The notes under the pieces are model-generated. The model had not been told where the DNA came from. It made no database searches and saw only the letters and a list, made by a program, of their open reading frames with translations. Made by a program: the position numbers and the translations under genes. Positions 38,217-46,555 of a DNA stretch of 64,000 bases are shown piece by piece. This DNA is from Aquipluma nitroreducens (GTDB lineage Bacteria; Bacteroidota; Bacteroidia; Bacteroidales; Prolixibacteraceae). The stretch covers positions 868,001 to 932,000 of the forward strand of contig NZ_AP018694.1 in the NCBI RefSeq assembly GCF_009689585.1. The letters run 5' to 3'. Numbering within the stretch: position 1 is the first letter of the stretch; each line of letters begins with the position of its first letter.

Positions 38217-38284
38217 CACCACAGATTACTCTGATAATCACAGATTATTTTGTTGTTTGTCAGCGTATTCTGTGGTGTTTTTTT
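38217..38284 (+). terminator. Terminator-like inverted repeat after prfC, made of CACAGATTA words
   Basis: CACCACAGA (38217-38225) pairs with TCTGTGGTG (38269-38277), followed by seven T. The 43-base loop contains further CACAGATTA words. A related inverted word is at 38368-38387 and another at 46508-46526. Confidence 0.6.
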
Positions 38285-38403
38285 CAATCTCCGCTAAGCT
38301 CCTACTAAAGGAATAAAACAAATCCTTTCAATTTTTTTCTCCATCAATTTCTTTTGTTTTTATCGGTGAAAATCCGTGTAATCTGTGTTTAAATTATTCT
38401 TTT

Positions 38404-38468
38404 TAGTCAAATGACTATGTTTTTAGTCAGAAATCTAACTAAACACTTGCATGACTAAATTTATAGTC
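38404..38468. promoter_or_regulatory. Three TAGTC/GACTA palindromes, candidate BlaI-family operators
   Basis: TAGTCA-AA-TGACTA (38404-38417), TAGT...ACTA (38424-38441) and GACTA-6-TAGTC (38453-38468) lie in front of the BlaI-like gene. The last sits between the -33 and -7 boxes of its promoter. Repeated use of the same half-site supports binding by a dimeric repressor. Confidence 0.65.
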
Positions 38469-38477
38469 GTATGTTTG
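38447..38477 (+). promoter_or_regulatory. Promoter of the BlaI/M56 operon
   Basis: TTG (38447-38449), a 20-base spacer and TATGTTTG (38470-38477). One operator palindrome (38453-38468) fills the spacer. The predicted start of transcription is about 30 bases before the ATG at 38511. Confidence 0.65.
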
Positions 38478-38510
38478 TTTCGAAGGATTGACAAATTAAA
38501 AACGATAGCT

Positions 38511-38876
38511 ATGCAACTGACAAAAGCTGAAGAACAGGTGATGCAACATTTATGGGAAATGGGCGAAGGATTGGTTAAAGACATCCGCGACCGGTTCGAC
38601 GAACCAAAACCCGTTCGCAACACCGTTTCAACCGTACTTCGGATTCTGGAAAAGAAAGATTTTGTATCGCATAAAACCTACGGAAACGTGCATGTTTATT
38701 ATCCTTTGGTATCGAAGGACGAATATTCAAAATCACAGCTTTTCGGCTTGATGAAAAGTTACTTTAACAATTCGTTCCCCGCGATGGCATCGTTTTTTGC
38801 CCGCGAAAAAGACCTGACCATTCAGGATTTGGAACAATTGATGGAAGAAACCAAACGCGAACTTTCGAAAGAATAA
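38511..38876 (+). CDS. BlaI/MecI/CopY family transcriptional repressor
   Basis: A 121-residue winged-helix repressor. The helix-turn-helix is around LVKDIRDRFDEPKPVRNTVSTVLRIL (quoted in part: PVRNTVSTVLRILEKK) and the C-terminal part is the dimerisation region that the partner peptidase cuts in BlaI/MecI. The ATG at 38511 (MQLTKAEEQVMQHLWEMG) is preferred; the longer frame begins at 38451, inside the promoter. It is 12 bases upstream of the M56 gene. Regulation is most likely autorepression through the palindromes at 38404-38468. Confidence 0.93.
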   Translation: MQLTKAEEQVMQHLWEMGEGLVKDIRDRFDEPKPVRNTVSTVLRILEKKDFVSHKTYGNVHVYYPLVSKDEYSKSQLFGLMKSYFNNSFPAMASFFAREKDLTIQDLEQLMEETKRELSKE

Positions 38877-38888
38877 AAACCGACAATC

Positions 38889-41279
38889 ATGGAAACATTT
38901 GCCCTTTATCTGATCAAATCAACCGTCTGGCTGACGGGCTTCTTCCTGATTTACATTGCTTTTCTTCGGAACGAGCGCTTTTTTGTCCTGAACCGGATTT
39001 ATCTGGTTTCCGGAATACTCGTCTCCATCATTTTTCCGCTTTTCACCTGGCATTACACGGTCATCTTTCCAGTTACACCAACAGCTGAAGTTCTCGAACC
39101 ACAAGTCGTTGGAGTAACGCCGGTCAGCGATTCATTTCCGATACAGAACCTGCTGTTGTATTTCTATCTGACAGGCGCTTTATACCTGATCTTCCGGTTG
39201 ATCAAACAAACCATTGCAGTTTGGAAGGTTATCCGAAATTCAGAAACCCATCATTTCAACTCCATAAAACTCATCCGCACCGACCGATATCCTGCCTCGT
39301 TTTCATTTTTCTCGTTCGTATTTGTCAATCCTTCAATCGACGAACCCGAAACCAGCGAGATTGTGAACCACGAACAGGAACACATCCGTCAGCAGCACTG
39401 GATGGATTTACTGCTTTTTGAAATCCTTCGTACGATGCACTGGTTTAACCCGGTAAGCTGGCTCTATGGCCACCTGATCAGGCAGAACCACGAATATCTG
39501 GCCGATGAGCGGGCGCTGCAGCGCAGCTCAAATCCGGCTATTTACCGTGCGGCATTGCTCAATCAAATGTTTGGCGGGCCAGTAATTTCACTGGCCAATT
39601 CGTTCAATTATTCACTCAACAAAAAACGATTTAACATGATGAAACAGATCACATATTCACCTTTCAGAAAACTAAAACTTTTACTGGTTTTGCCTTTAAT
39701 CGCGGGAGTTTTCTATGCTTTTGCCACTCCTGAATACAAACTTATAGAGGCACCGCAAAGTTCAACAATTCAGGAGAATGCAACACAATCATCCTTTAAA
39801 ACAGTCAAAGGAAAAGTTATCAACGAGAATGGAAAACCTCTGAAAAGCACATCAATCGTGGTTTCTGGCTCAACTTTTGGTACCATGCCCGACGAAAATG
39901 GAAATTTTGAACTTCAAATGCTCGAGCGTTCCTCCTTAGTTTTTTCATTTGTCGGCTTCGAAACACAAGTAGTTAAACCCGATTTTACAAAGGAAATGGT
40001 CATTACGATGAAACCTGCTATTATAAGTATTGATGCTGTTGGGAATGCCGCCTCTAAATCAGAAAAAGCGCCAAACCCGTCGTTGGTTTTTATCGATGGA
40101 AAGAAATCCACGATGGCAAAAATGAATCAAATCGACCCGGCAAAAATCGAAAATGTTAATGTTCTGAAAGATAAAAAGGCGATTGAGAAATACGGCAAAA
40201 AGGGCAAAAACGGAGTCATTTTAATCACCTTGAAAAATGACGACCCAACTAAAACTATAAAACTCCAATCCAATTCGCCTTTGAATTTCGGAGATGCAAA
40301 TATTTTTGGTATGCAGCCACTAATCATTGTTGATGGAGTTGTTTCTAAAACCCAGAATGCAAACAACATACCTCCTGAAACAATAGAATCTATCAGTGTC
40401 TTGAAAGATGAATCTGCCACCAAAGTTTATGGAGACAAAGGTAAAAACGGAGTGATTTTGATTACTACAAAAAAAGGTGCATCCGCATCTCAAAATACAC
40501 CAATTGATGTTAAGGTGACCGGATATGCCAATGATCAGAATGAAAATACATCCACAAACAATGGAGTCAAAATCAGGAGTGCCGGAACTTCTGGAACTGG
40601 AAACACCCCAATAATCTATAAAGATGGCCTCCTTCTGGAAAATACTAAACTGGAAGATATCGATCCAAAGACCATTGAATCAATGAGTGTTTTGAAAGAT
40701 GAAATGGCAATCAAGAAGTATGGAGAAAAAGGAAAAAACGGCGTGATTGAAATTACAACGACCGAAAAACCACTTTATGTAGTTGATGGCACTATTATGA
40801 AGGGTAATAACCTTGAAGATATTGATCCCAATACGATTGGATCGATTGATGTTCTAAAAGGAGAAACTGCAACAAAACTATATGGTGATCAAGGTAAAAA
40901 TGGAGTTGTTTCAATCCATCTAAAAAAGGAAAAGGAAGTATTTGTTATAGTTGAAGAACTTCCTTCGTTTCCGGGTGGAATTGATGAATTGAAAGCGTTT
41001 GTAACTGCAAATTTAAAGTATCCAGCTTACGCACTCGAAAAAGGAATTCAGGGACCGGTTACTGTTGGTTTTACTGTTGCAGAAGATGGCTCGGTTACCG
41101 ATGCAAAAATCAAGAGTGGTGTCGACCTTTCGCTTTGTCAGGAGGCTTTACGGATAGTTAACAGCATGCCCAAATGGAACCCAGGAACACAAAGAGGTAT
41201 GCCGGTAAGTGTAAAATACGAAATGCCTATTAATTTTACTTATCCAGCCGATTACCATCCTAAAGCTGGGAAAAACTAA
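38889..41279 (+). CDS. BlaR1-like M56 peptidase fused to four plug-like repeats and a TonB C-terminal domain
   Basis: A 796-residue inner-membrane sensor peptidase. Four N-terminal membrane helices surround the zinc motif H161-E-Q-E-H165 (M56 family); another helix lies near 258-280. Then comes a carboxypeptidase-regulatory-like module (GKVINENGKPLKSTSIVVSG, about 303-385). Four repeats follow (starting near residues 396, 476, 573 and 627), each with an [IV]xDG start, a VLKxxxAxxxYGxxGKNGV core and a short beta tail; they resemble the plug segment of SusC proteins. A TonB-type C-terminal domain (PSFPGGIDELKAFV to YEMPINF, about 690-785) ends the protein. It should cleave its BlaI partner when the outer part senses a signal. 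The multiple plug-like repeats are unusual. Confidence 0.9.
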   Translation: METFALYLIKSTVWLTGFFLIYIAFLRNERFFVLNRIYLVSGILVSIIFPLFTWHYTVIFPVTPTAEVLEPQVVGVTPVSDSFPIQNLLLYFYLTGALYLIFRLIKQTIAVWKVIRNSETHHFNSIKLIRTDRYPASFSFFSFVFVNPSIDEPETSEIVNHEQEHIRQQHWMDLLLFEILRTMHWFNPVSWLYGHLIRQNHEYLADERALQRSSNPAIYRAALLNQMFGGPVISLANSFNYSLNKKRFNMMKQITYSPFRKLKLLLVLPLIAGVFYAFATPEYKLIEAPQSSTIQENATQSSFKTVKGKVINENGKPLKSTSIVVSGSTFGTMPDENGNFELQMLERSSLVFSFVGFETQVVKPDFTKEMVITMKPAIISIDAVGNAASKSEKAPNPSLVFIDGKKSTMAKMNQIDPAKIENVNVLKDKKAIEKYGKKGKNGVILITLKNDDPTKTIKLQSNSPLNFGDANIFGMQPLIIVDGVVSKTQNANNIPPETIESISVLKDESATKVYGDKGKNGVILITTKKGASASQNTPIDVKVTGYANDQNENTSTNNGVKIRSAGTSGTGNTPIIYKDGLLLENTKLEDIDPKTIESMSVLKDEMAIKKYGEKGKNGVIEITTTEKPLYVVDGTIMKGNNLEDIDPNTIGSIDVLKGETATKLYGDQGKNGVVSIHLKKEKEVFVIVEELPSFPGGIDELKAFVTANLKYPAYALEKGIQGPVTVGFTVAEDGSVTDAKIKSGVDLSLCQEALRIVNSMPKWNPGTQRGMPVSVKYEMPINFTYPADYHPKAGKN

Positions 41280-41302
41280 AAGAAAAGGAATAAATTGAAA
41301 AA

Positions 41303-41336
41303 CAAAGGCGATCAGAAACGACCGCCTTTGTTTTTT
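41303..41336 (+). terminator. Intrinsic terminator of the BlaI/M56 operon
   Basis: CAAAGGCG (41303-41310) pairs with CGCCTTTG (41323-41330) around a 12-base loop, followed by six T. It shares its stem sequence with the terminator at 42067-42104. Confidence 0.85.
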
Positions 41337-41497
41337 GGGATAAAAACCATCATAAAAGCAACAAAATTTAGGAGGCAATCCTTTAAATATCTTAATCTTA
41401 GTTAAAAAATCTTACATAATAAATAGCATTACAAATTGTTGCTTTACCTTTAGTGATACTTGATAATATTTAAAGGTTAAACTAAATCGTAAACAAA

Positions 41498-42049
41498 ATG
41501 AAAAAAGTATTCCTCACAATCGCGGTACTGACTTTTACTACAGTTGCATTTGCTCAAGCAACTCTAAAAATTGGGCATATCAATTCTCAGGATTTAATAC
41601 AGGCTATGCCTGAAAACGACAGCGCTCAAGTAAAAATAGAGAAAGTTGCCAAAGATTTGCAAGATCAATTTCAGACCATGCAAAATGAATATGGCAATAA
41701 GTACAAAGACTTTATGAGTAAGCGTGATTCTTATTCGGAGTTGATCAGACAGACAAAAACTTCCGAATTACAGGAAATTGAGCAGCGAATTCAACAATTT
41801 CAACAAACAGCAGAACAAGAGTTGCAATCGCAAAGAGTTAGCCTTTACAAGCCAGTTATCGACAAAGCAAACAAAGCCATTGCCGAAGTCGCCAAATCGA
41901 ACGGATTTACCTATATTCTTGATCTGGCGCAAGGCGGTGTTATTTATTATGACGAGGCAAGCACTGACATTTCACCATTGGTTAAACAAAAGTTAGGATT
42001 GCCGGACCGACCCAAATCGGCAGGAACAAATCCTTCAATCAAAAAGTAA
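41498..42049 (+). CDS. OmpH/Skp family periplasmic chaperone
   Basis: A 183-residue protein with a signal peptide (MKKVFLTIAVLTFTTVAFAQ). The core is a long coiled-coil pair (about residues 45-115, KVAKDLQDQFQTMQNE and LQEIEQRIQQFQQTAEQEL) preceded by the small beta domain (KIGHINSQDLIQAMPE) and followed by VAKSNGFTYILDLAQGG, all typical of Skp/OmpH. Such chaperones hold unfolded outer-membrane proteins in the periplasm. It stands alone, bordered on both sides by nearly identical terminators. Confidence 0.92.
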   Translation: MKKVFLTIAVLTFTTVAFAQATLKIGHINSQDLIQAMPENDSAQVKIEKVAKDLQDQFQTMQNEYGNKYKDFMSKRDSYSELIRQTKTSELQEIEQRIQQFQQTAEQELQSQRVSLYKPVIDKANKAIAEVAKSNGFTYILDLAQGGVIYYDEASTDISPLVKQKLGLPDRPKSAGTNPSIKK

Positions 42050-42066
42050 AGCAGAATTCTCAGCAA

Positions 42067-42104
42067 ACAAAGGCGATCACTCCAAACGATCGCCTTTGTT
42101 TTTT
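42067..42104 (+). terminator. Intrinsic terminator after the Skp-like gene
   Basis: ACAAAGGCGATC (42067-42078) pairs perfectly with GATCGCCTTTGT (42088-42099) around a nine-base loop, followed by a T run. Confidence 0.9.
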
Positions 42105-42193
42105 ATGACAAATTTTCGTTTCTCCCTTAATGGTAAAACCCGCTTCGGCTGTTTTATAGATAGCTATTGCTATTTTAACAGCAAATCAAACAT

Positions 42194-42201
42194 TATCTTT
42201 G
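42194..42201 (+). promoter_or_regulatory. Promoter -7 box of the S9 peptidase gene
   Basis: TATCTTTG matches TAnnTTTG, 23 bases before the ATG at 42225. The nearest TTG (42167-42169) is 24 bases upstream, slightly far. Confidence 0.45.
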
Positions 42202-42224
42202 AAAACAATAATGATATCCTCCAT

Positions 42225-45032
42225 ATGAAACGAGCCTGCTCTTTGCTTTTGATTTTTTCATTAAGCTTTCTGCCAATCCTGAATGCCCAGGTAACCAACA
42301 AAAAACCGCTTACTACCAACGATTTTGCGGCATGGAAAGTGATTAACAACCCTATTATTTCAAGCGATGGCAAGTATACGGCCTTCGAAATCAACCCACA
42401 AAAAGGCGATGGTAATTTAGTTTTGAAGACAATTGATTCGAAAAAAGAGGATCTGCTGGCAAGAGGCTATTCCGCTAGTTTTTCTCCTGAATCGGATTTT
42501 ATCGTGTATAAAATCAAGCAACCGGCTGATTCGACAAGGAATGCCAAAAAGAAAAAAGTAAAGAAAGAGCTCATGCCAAAGGATAGTATTGGCATTTTGG
42601 TCTTTAAACATCATAAGGTTTATGCATTCCCGAATTTGAAGCAGTTTTCTCTCCCAAAAGAAAATGCCCAATGGGTTGCTTTTACTACTGACATGAAGAA
42701 GCCCAAAAAGGAAGGGGAAAAGAAGGGAAATGAGCCGAAAACAAAGAAAAATGATGATCAGGCTGATCAAAAAAGCCAGTTAGTTTTGTTTAATGCCGAA
42801 ACGGGCGACACGGTTTGTTTCCAAAACATTAGCGAATATTATTATGCGCCGCTGGGACACAGCATAATGTTTATCCGCCAAACCAAAGACTCGCTCGACC
42901 GCGCTGAAGTTCTGACTTTTGATACCAAAACCCGCAAAACGAATGTGATTTTCGATCGTCTGGGAACAGCGAAAAAAATTGCTTCCGATCAACAAGGCGG
43001 AAAGCTGGGGTTCGTATTTTCTGCCGACACAACCAGAGAGAAAGCATATAGTTTGTACTACGGAACACTGACAACCGGCGAACCAAAAGCAGTTGTTTCA
43101 CCCGATCAGTCGGGGCTTCCCCTGGGATGGTCTCCTAGCGAATTTGGCGATGTGTCGTTTTCGGATAATGGTCAACTGCTTTATTTTGGGACTAATCGCA
43201 AACCTAAGGCTGAGCCCAAAGATACGCTTCTGGAAGACGAAAAGCCTGTGCTTGACATCTGGAACTGGCAAGACAAAGAATTGCAGCCTGAACAAAAAAT
43301 CAACCTCGAAAAAGAAAAAAAACGGAGCTACAAGGCGGTTTATCTGATCGATAAGGACAAATTTGTACAATTGGCTGATCCTGCAATACGAGATATTCGG
43401 ACCATTCAAAAAGGAAACGGACATGTTGCTCTCGGAATCGACCAGTCGCCCTATAAACTGGCTTCATCATGGACTGGCAAGTCGAATGCAGATTATTACC
43501 TGGTGGATGTCGAAACAGGTACTAAACGGTTGATTGTTCAGGATAAATCGGTGGTTTCGCTCTCGCCGGGTGGCAACTTTATCGCCTGGTACGATCCTTC
43601 CGACTCGTGTTATTATTCACGTTCAACCAACATCAGTTCAGAGGAAGTCAACAAACTGACTAAACAAGTTCATGTTTCGTTTTGCGACGAACGCTGGGAT
43701 ATGCCAGGCGACCCCAATCCATATGGAATAGCTGGCTGGTCGGAAAACGATAAATCTGTTTTCATCTACGACCGATATGACATCTGGCGGATCGATCTGG
43801 AAGGAAGTAAAGTTCCGGTAAGTGCAACACACAACTATGGAAGAAAAAATTCGCTCCGGTTGAGGTACGAAAAACTTGATCCTGAAGAAGAATTTATTGA
43901 TACCAGCAAACCAATTATCGTCAGTGCATTTGACGAACGCAATAAATCGGATGGTTTCTTTAATGCTGATTTGCGAAACTATACGGATCCGCGATTACTG
44001 ATCATGGAAGATTTTCGTTTTGAAAACCTAAAAAAAGCAAAAAAGGCCGATGCCCTGATTTGGACCCGTGAAGATGTAAACGAATCACCGGCAGTATGGA
44101 CTGCGCCTATGACTTTCGAGCGCAAGCATCAACTTTCGGATGCAAACCCACAGCAAAAGCAATTTGTTTGGCCTGGAGTAAGGTTAGTCCACTGGACTTC
44201 ATTCTCCGGAAAGCAACTTGAAGGGCTTTTGTATTTTCCTGAAACCATCGATCCGGAGAAAAAATACCCGATGATCGTGTACTTTTACGAGCGGAATGCT
44301 GATAATCTGCACGTTTACACAGCACCGGCGCCAACTCGTTCAACCGTTAACCGCACCTATTTCACCAGCAACGATTACATCGTTTTTATTCCAGACATTA
44401 CTTACGAGGAAGGGTATCCGGGACAGTCGGCATTTGATGCGATCGTAAGCGGAACTCAGTTTGTCAGCGACATGTTTCCGTTTATCGACCGCAAAAAAAT
44501 TGGAATTCAGGGACAAAGCTGGGGTGGCTATCAAACGGCATGGCTAATTACACAAACCAACATGTTTGCTGCTGCAATGGCTGGCGCTCCGGTTAGCAAC
44601 ATGACCAGTGCTTATGGTGGAATCCGATGGGAATCAGGAATATCGCGAATGCATCAATACGAAAACTCTCAAAGCCGCATAGGTGGAACGTTATGGGACA
44701 AACCGTTGCAATACATCGAAAACTCGCCATTGTTTTATGTGCCAAAGATAAATACTCCGTTGCTGATTATGCATAATGATAACGACGGAGCTGTGCCTTG
44801 GTACCAAGGAATTGAGTTATTCACTGCCATGCGCCGCCTCAACAAACCTGTGTGGATGCTTACCTACAACAACGAAGAGCACAACCTGAAAGCGGAAAGC
44901 TGGGCCAACCGGATGGATTTAACAATCCGCATGAAACAGTTTTTTGATCATTACCTGAAAGATGAAACCATGCCTTCATGGATGCAATTTGGGATACCAG
45001 CCATCCAAAAAGGAAAAGAGTTGGGATACTAA
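42225..45032 (+). CDS. S9 family prolyl oligopeptidase-type serine peptidase
   Basis: A 935-residue exported peptidase with a signal peptide (MKRACSLLLIFSLSFLPILN). A beta-propeller covers about residues 50-640, interrupted by a lysine-rich loop (about 150-185 of this reading). The alpha/beta-hydrolase domain holds S765 in GIQGQSWGGYQTAW, Asp in MHNDNDGAVPW and His in NNEEHNLK. The ATG at 42225 is chosen because it starts the signal peptide and follows the -7 box at 42194; the frame to 42096 overlaps the preceding terminator. Peptide degradation in the periplasm is the likely role. Confidence 0.93.
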   Translation: MKRACSLLLIFSLSFLPILNAQVTNKKPLTTNDFAAWKVINNPIISSDGKYTAFEINPQKGDGNLVLKTIDSKKEDLLARGYSASFSPESDFIVYKIKQPADSTRNAKKKKVKKELMPKDSIGILVFKHHKVYAFPNLKQFSLPKENAQWVAFTTDMKKPKKEGEKKGNEPKTKKNDDQADQKSQLVLFNAETGDTVCFQNISEYYYAPLGHSIMFIRQTKDSLDRAEVLTFDTKTRKTNVIFDRLGTAKKIASDQQGGKLGFVFSADTTREKAYSLYYGTLTTGEPKAVVSPDQSGLPLGWSPSEFGDVSFSDNGQLLYFGTNRKPKAEPKDTLLEDEKPVLDIWNWQDKELQPEQKINLEKEKKRSYKAVYLIDKDKFVQLADPAIRDIRTIQKGNGHVALGIDQSPYKLASSWTGKSNADYYLVDVETGTKRLIVQDKSVVSLSPGGNFIAWYDPSDSCYYSRSTNISSEEVNKLTKQVHVSFCDERWDMPGDPNPYGIAGWSENDKSVFIYDRYDIWRIDLEGSKVPVSATHNYGRKNSLRLRYEKLDPEEEFIDTSKPIIVSAFDERNKSDGFFNADLRNYTDPRLLIMEDFRFENLKKAKKADALIWTREDVNESPAVWTAPMTFERKHQLSDANPQQKQFVWPGVRLVHWTSFSGKQLEGLLYFPETIDPEKKYPMIVYFYERNADNLHVYTAPAPTRSTVNRTYFTSNDYIVFIPDITYEEGYPGQSAFDAIVSGTQFVSDMFPFIDRKKIGIQGQSWGGYQTAWLITQTNMFAAAMAGAPVSNMTSAYGGIRWESGISRMHQYENSQSRIGGTLWDKPLQYIENSPLFYVPKINTPLLIMHNDNDGAVPWYQGIELFTAMRRLNKPVWMLTYNNEEHNLKAESWANRMDLTIRMKQFFDHYLKDETMPSWMQFGIPAIQKGKELGY

Positions 45033-45035
45033 AAG

Positions 45036-45296
45036 AGTTATGAGTTATAAATTATCATTGGTGTCCGGTTAAAAATCCGAGATTCTTCGCTTCGCTCAGA
45101 ATGACAGCTATTTATAAGTGTATTGAGGAGGGTAGTGTAGGTTTGCGGCTTCGCCGCAAACCTACACTACCCTCCTCACACAACTCGTTGATTGTCATTT
45201 CGAACGAAGTGAGAAATCTCAGCTTAACATGTATTGAGAAGATTTTGCCATACAATAGTGAGAAATCAGTAGTGAGAAAACTTATAACTCGTAACT
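45036..45296. repeat. Nested triple inverted repeat between convergent genes
   Basis: Outer arms 45036-45050 and 45282-45296 pair with one mismatch (AGTTATGAGTTATAA type). Middle arms 45079-45106 and 45193-45220 are inverted copies of a 28-base word of the TGTCATTTCGAACGAAGTGA type. The inner arms 45124-45149 and 45153-45178 form a perfect 26-bp hairpin with a three-base loop. The outer right arm covers the stop of the epimerase gene. Confidence 0.85.
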
Positions 45297-46479
45297 ATCG
45301 TGACATTACTTCGAGGCACATACGGCTGTTGTGATAGGGACATTTCCAGAAACCAGCCTTATCGCCGTTACGGTTTGGTATTCCATCTTCTGAAATGCTC
45401 CAAAACCACTCCCCTCCTGCCCGATCAACCAGATTTTCAGAAATATACTTCCAGCATTTTTCTGCCTTTGCGAGCCATTCCGGATTACCTGTCAATTCAT
45501 AAGCATTCAGAAAACCGACGACCGCTTCAGACTGCACCCACCAGTGCCGGTCGGTTTCCAAATGACCCTTATCCAGTTCGTACACCATACTTCCATCGGC
45601 ACGCAATCCATCTTTACAGGCAGCCTCTGCCACTTTAATGCAAATTGGCTGAACTCTGGCCAGTAATACGGCGTCACCCAAAACCCTCGTGGCTTCATCA
45701 ATCAACCACGAAGCTTCAATATCGTGACCATACGACACAATGGTAGATTTCGCATTCAGGTTTTCATCGAAAAACAAATCCAGGTGGTAAGTCTTTCCAT
45801 TCACAATCTTTTCAATAAAAATCAGGATCAGGTTGCGCAATTGTTTCGCTAATTCTTCGTCTTTCCAAACCCTGTACAGATTTGTGTAGGCTTCCAGAAT
45901 GTGCAAATGCGTGTTCATGGTTTTCTTCTCGTTCTCGTCTTTTTCGCTTAACCGCAAGTCTTCGAGCAAAACCCAGTCGCGGCTGTAAGCTTCAAAATAA
46001 CCGTTTAACTCCGGATCGAAACTGCGCTTTTCAATGATCCGGAAAAGATCAATGGCCGTCTGAAGGCTCGATTCGTCACCAGAAGCGCGGTAATGTTCGG
46101 TAAACGCGTAGGTGAAAAATGCCTGCGAATAAATCTGCTTTTTGGTATCGACAGGCTTTCCATCATAGGAAACCATCCAATAGGTTCCGCCAAATTCCTG
46201 ATCGAAAAAATGGTTCAGAATATAATCTTTCGCGCGGTTCGCCATTTCAAGATAAAGCGGGTTTTTCTCCTGAAGGTATGCCGATGAAAACGACCAAAGA
46301 ATGCGTGCATTCAGGATTCCGCCTTTATCGGCTTCCGGAACAAGCTGCCCATTTCCTTTAATTTGCCCATAAAAGCCGCCATTTTTAGTATCGATCATTT
46401 TTTCGGACCAAAAAGGCAGGATATTTTGCGTCAACTCATCTCTAGCTTGCTGTTTGAGTTCTATAAATTTGTCTTTCAT
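45295..46479 (-). CDS. Mannobiose/cellobiose 2-epimerase (AGE family)
   Basis: Converts the reducing-end sugar of beta-1,4-mannobiose to glucose, giving mannosylglucose; the family also acts on cellobiose. The (alpha/alpha)6 barrel of 394 residues shows the conserved NARILWSFSSAY, MNTHLHILEAYTNLYR, SYGHDIEASWLIDEA and DRHWWVQSEAVVGF segments with the catalytic histidines. It is the last gene of the operon behind the GPH transporter and GH130 phosphorylase. That context makes mannobiose the more probable substrate. Cytoplasmic; no signal peptide. Confidence 0.93.
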   Translation of the reverse strand: MKDKFIELKQQARDELTQNILPFWSEKMIDTKNGGFYGQIKGNGQLVPEADKGGILNARILWSFSSAYLQEKNPLYLEMANRAKDYILNHFFDQEFGGTYWMVSYDGKPVDTKKQIYSQAFFTYAFTEHYRASGDESSLQTAIDLFRIIEKRSFDPELNGYFEAYSRDWVLLEDLRLSEKDENEKKTMNTHLHILEAYTNLYRVWKDEELAKQLRNLILIFIEKIVNGKTYHLDLFFDENLNAKSTIVSYGHDIEASWLIDEATRVLGDAVLLARVQPICIKVAEAACKDGLRADGSMVYELDKGHLETDRHWWVQSEAVVGFLNAYELTGNPEWLAKAEKCWKYISENLVDRAGGEWFWSISEDGIPNRNGDKAGFWKCPYHNSRMCLEVMSR

Positions 46480-46504
46480 ACTATTCTGATTTGCATTATG
46501 TTAC

Positions 46505-46526
46505 CACCACAGATTATGCGGATTTC
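46505..46526. repeat. CACAGATTA word in the epimerase/transporter spacer
   Basis: CACAGATTATGCGGATTTC (46508-46526) matches, in the inverse sense, GAAAATCCGTGTAATCTGTG at 38368-38387. Both lie in intergenic spacers. Confidence 0.55.
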
Positions 46527-46555
46527 GACCGATTGAAATACGACATATAAAGTCC

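Noticed and set aside
40074-40930. Direct repeats that could suggest a CRISPR-like or tandem DNA array
   Set aside because: They are the four protein-level plug-like repeats of the M56 gene, not equal-length DNA repeats with unique spacers.
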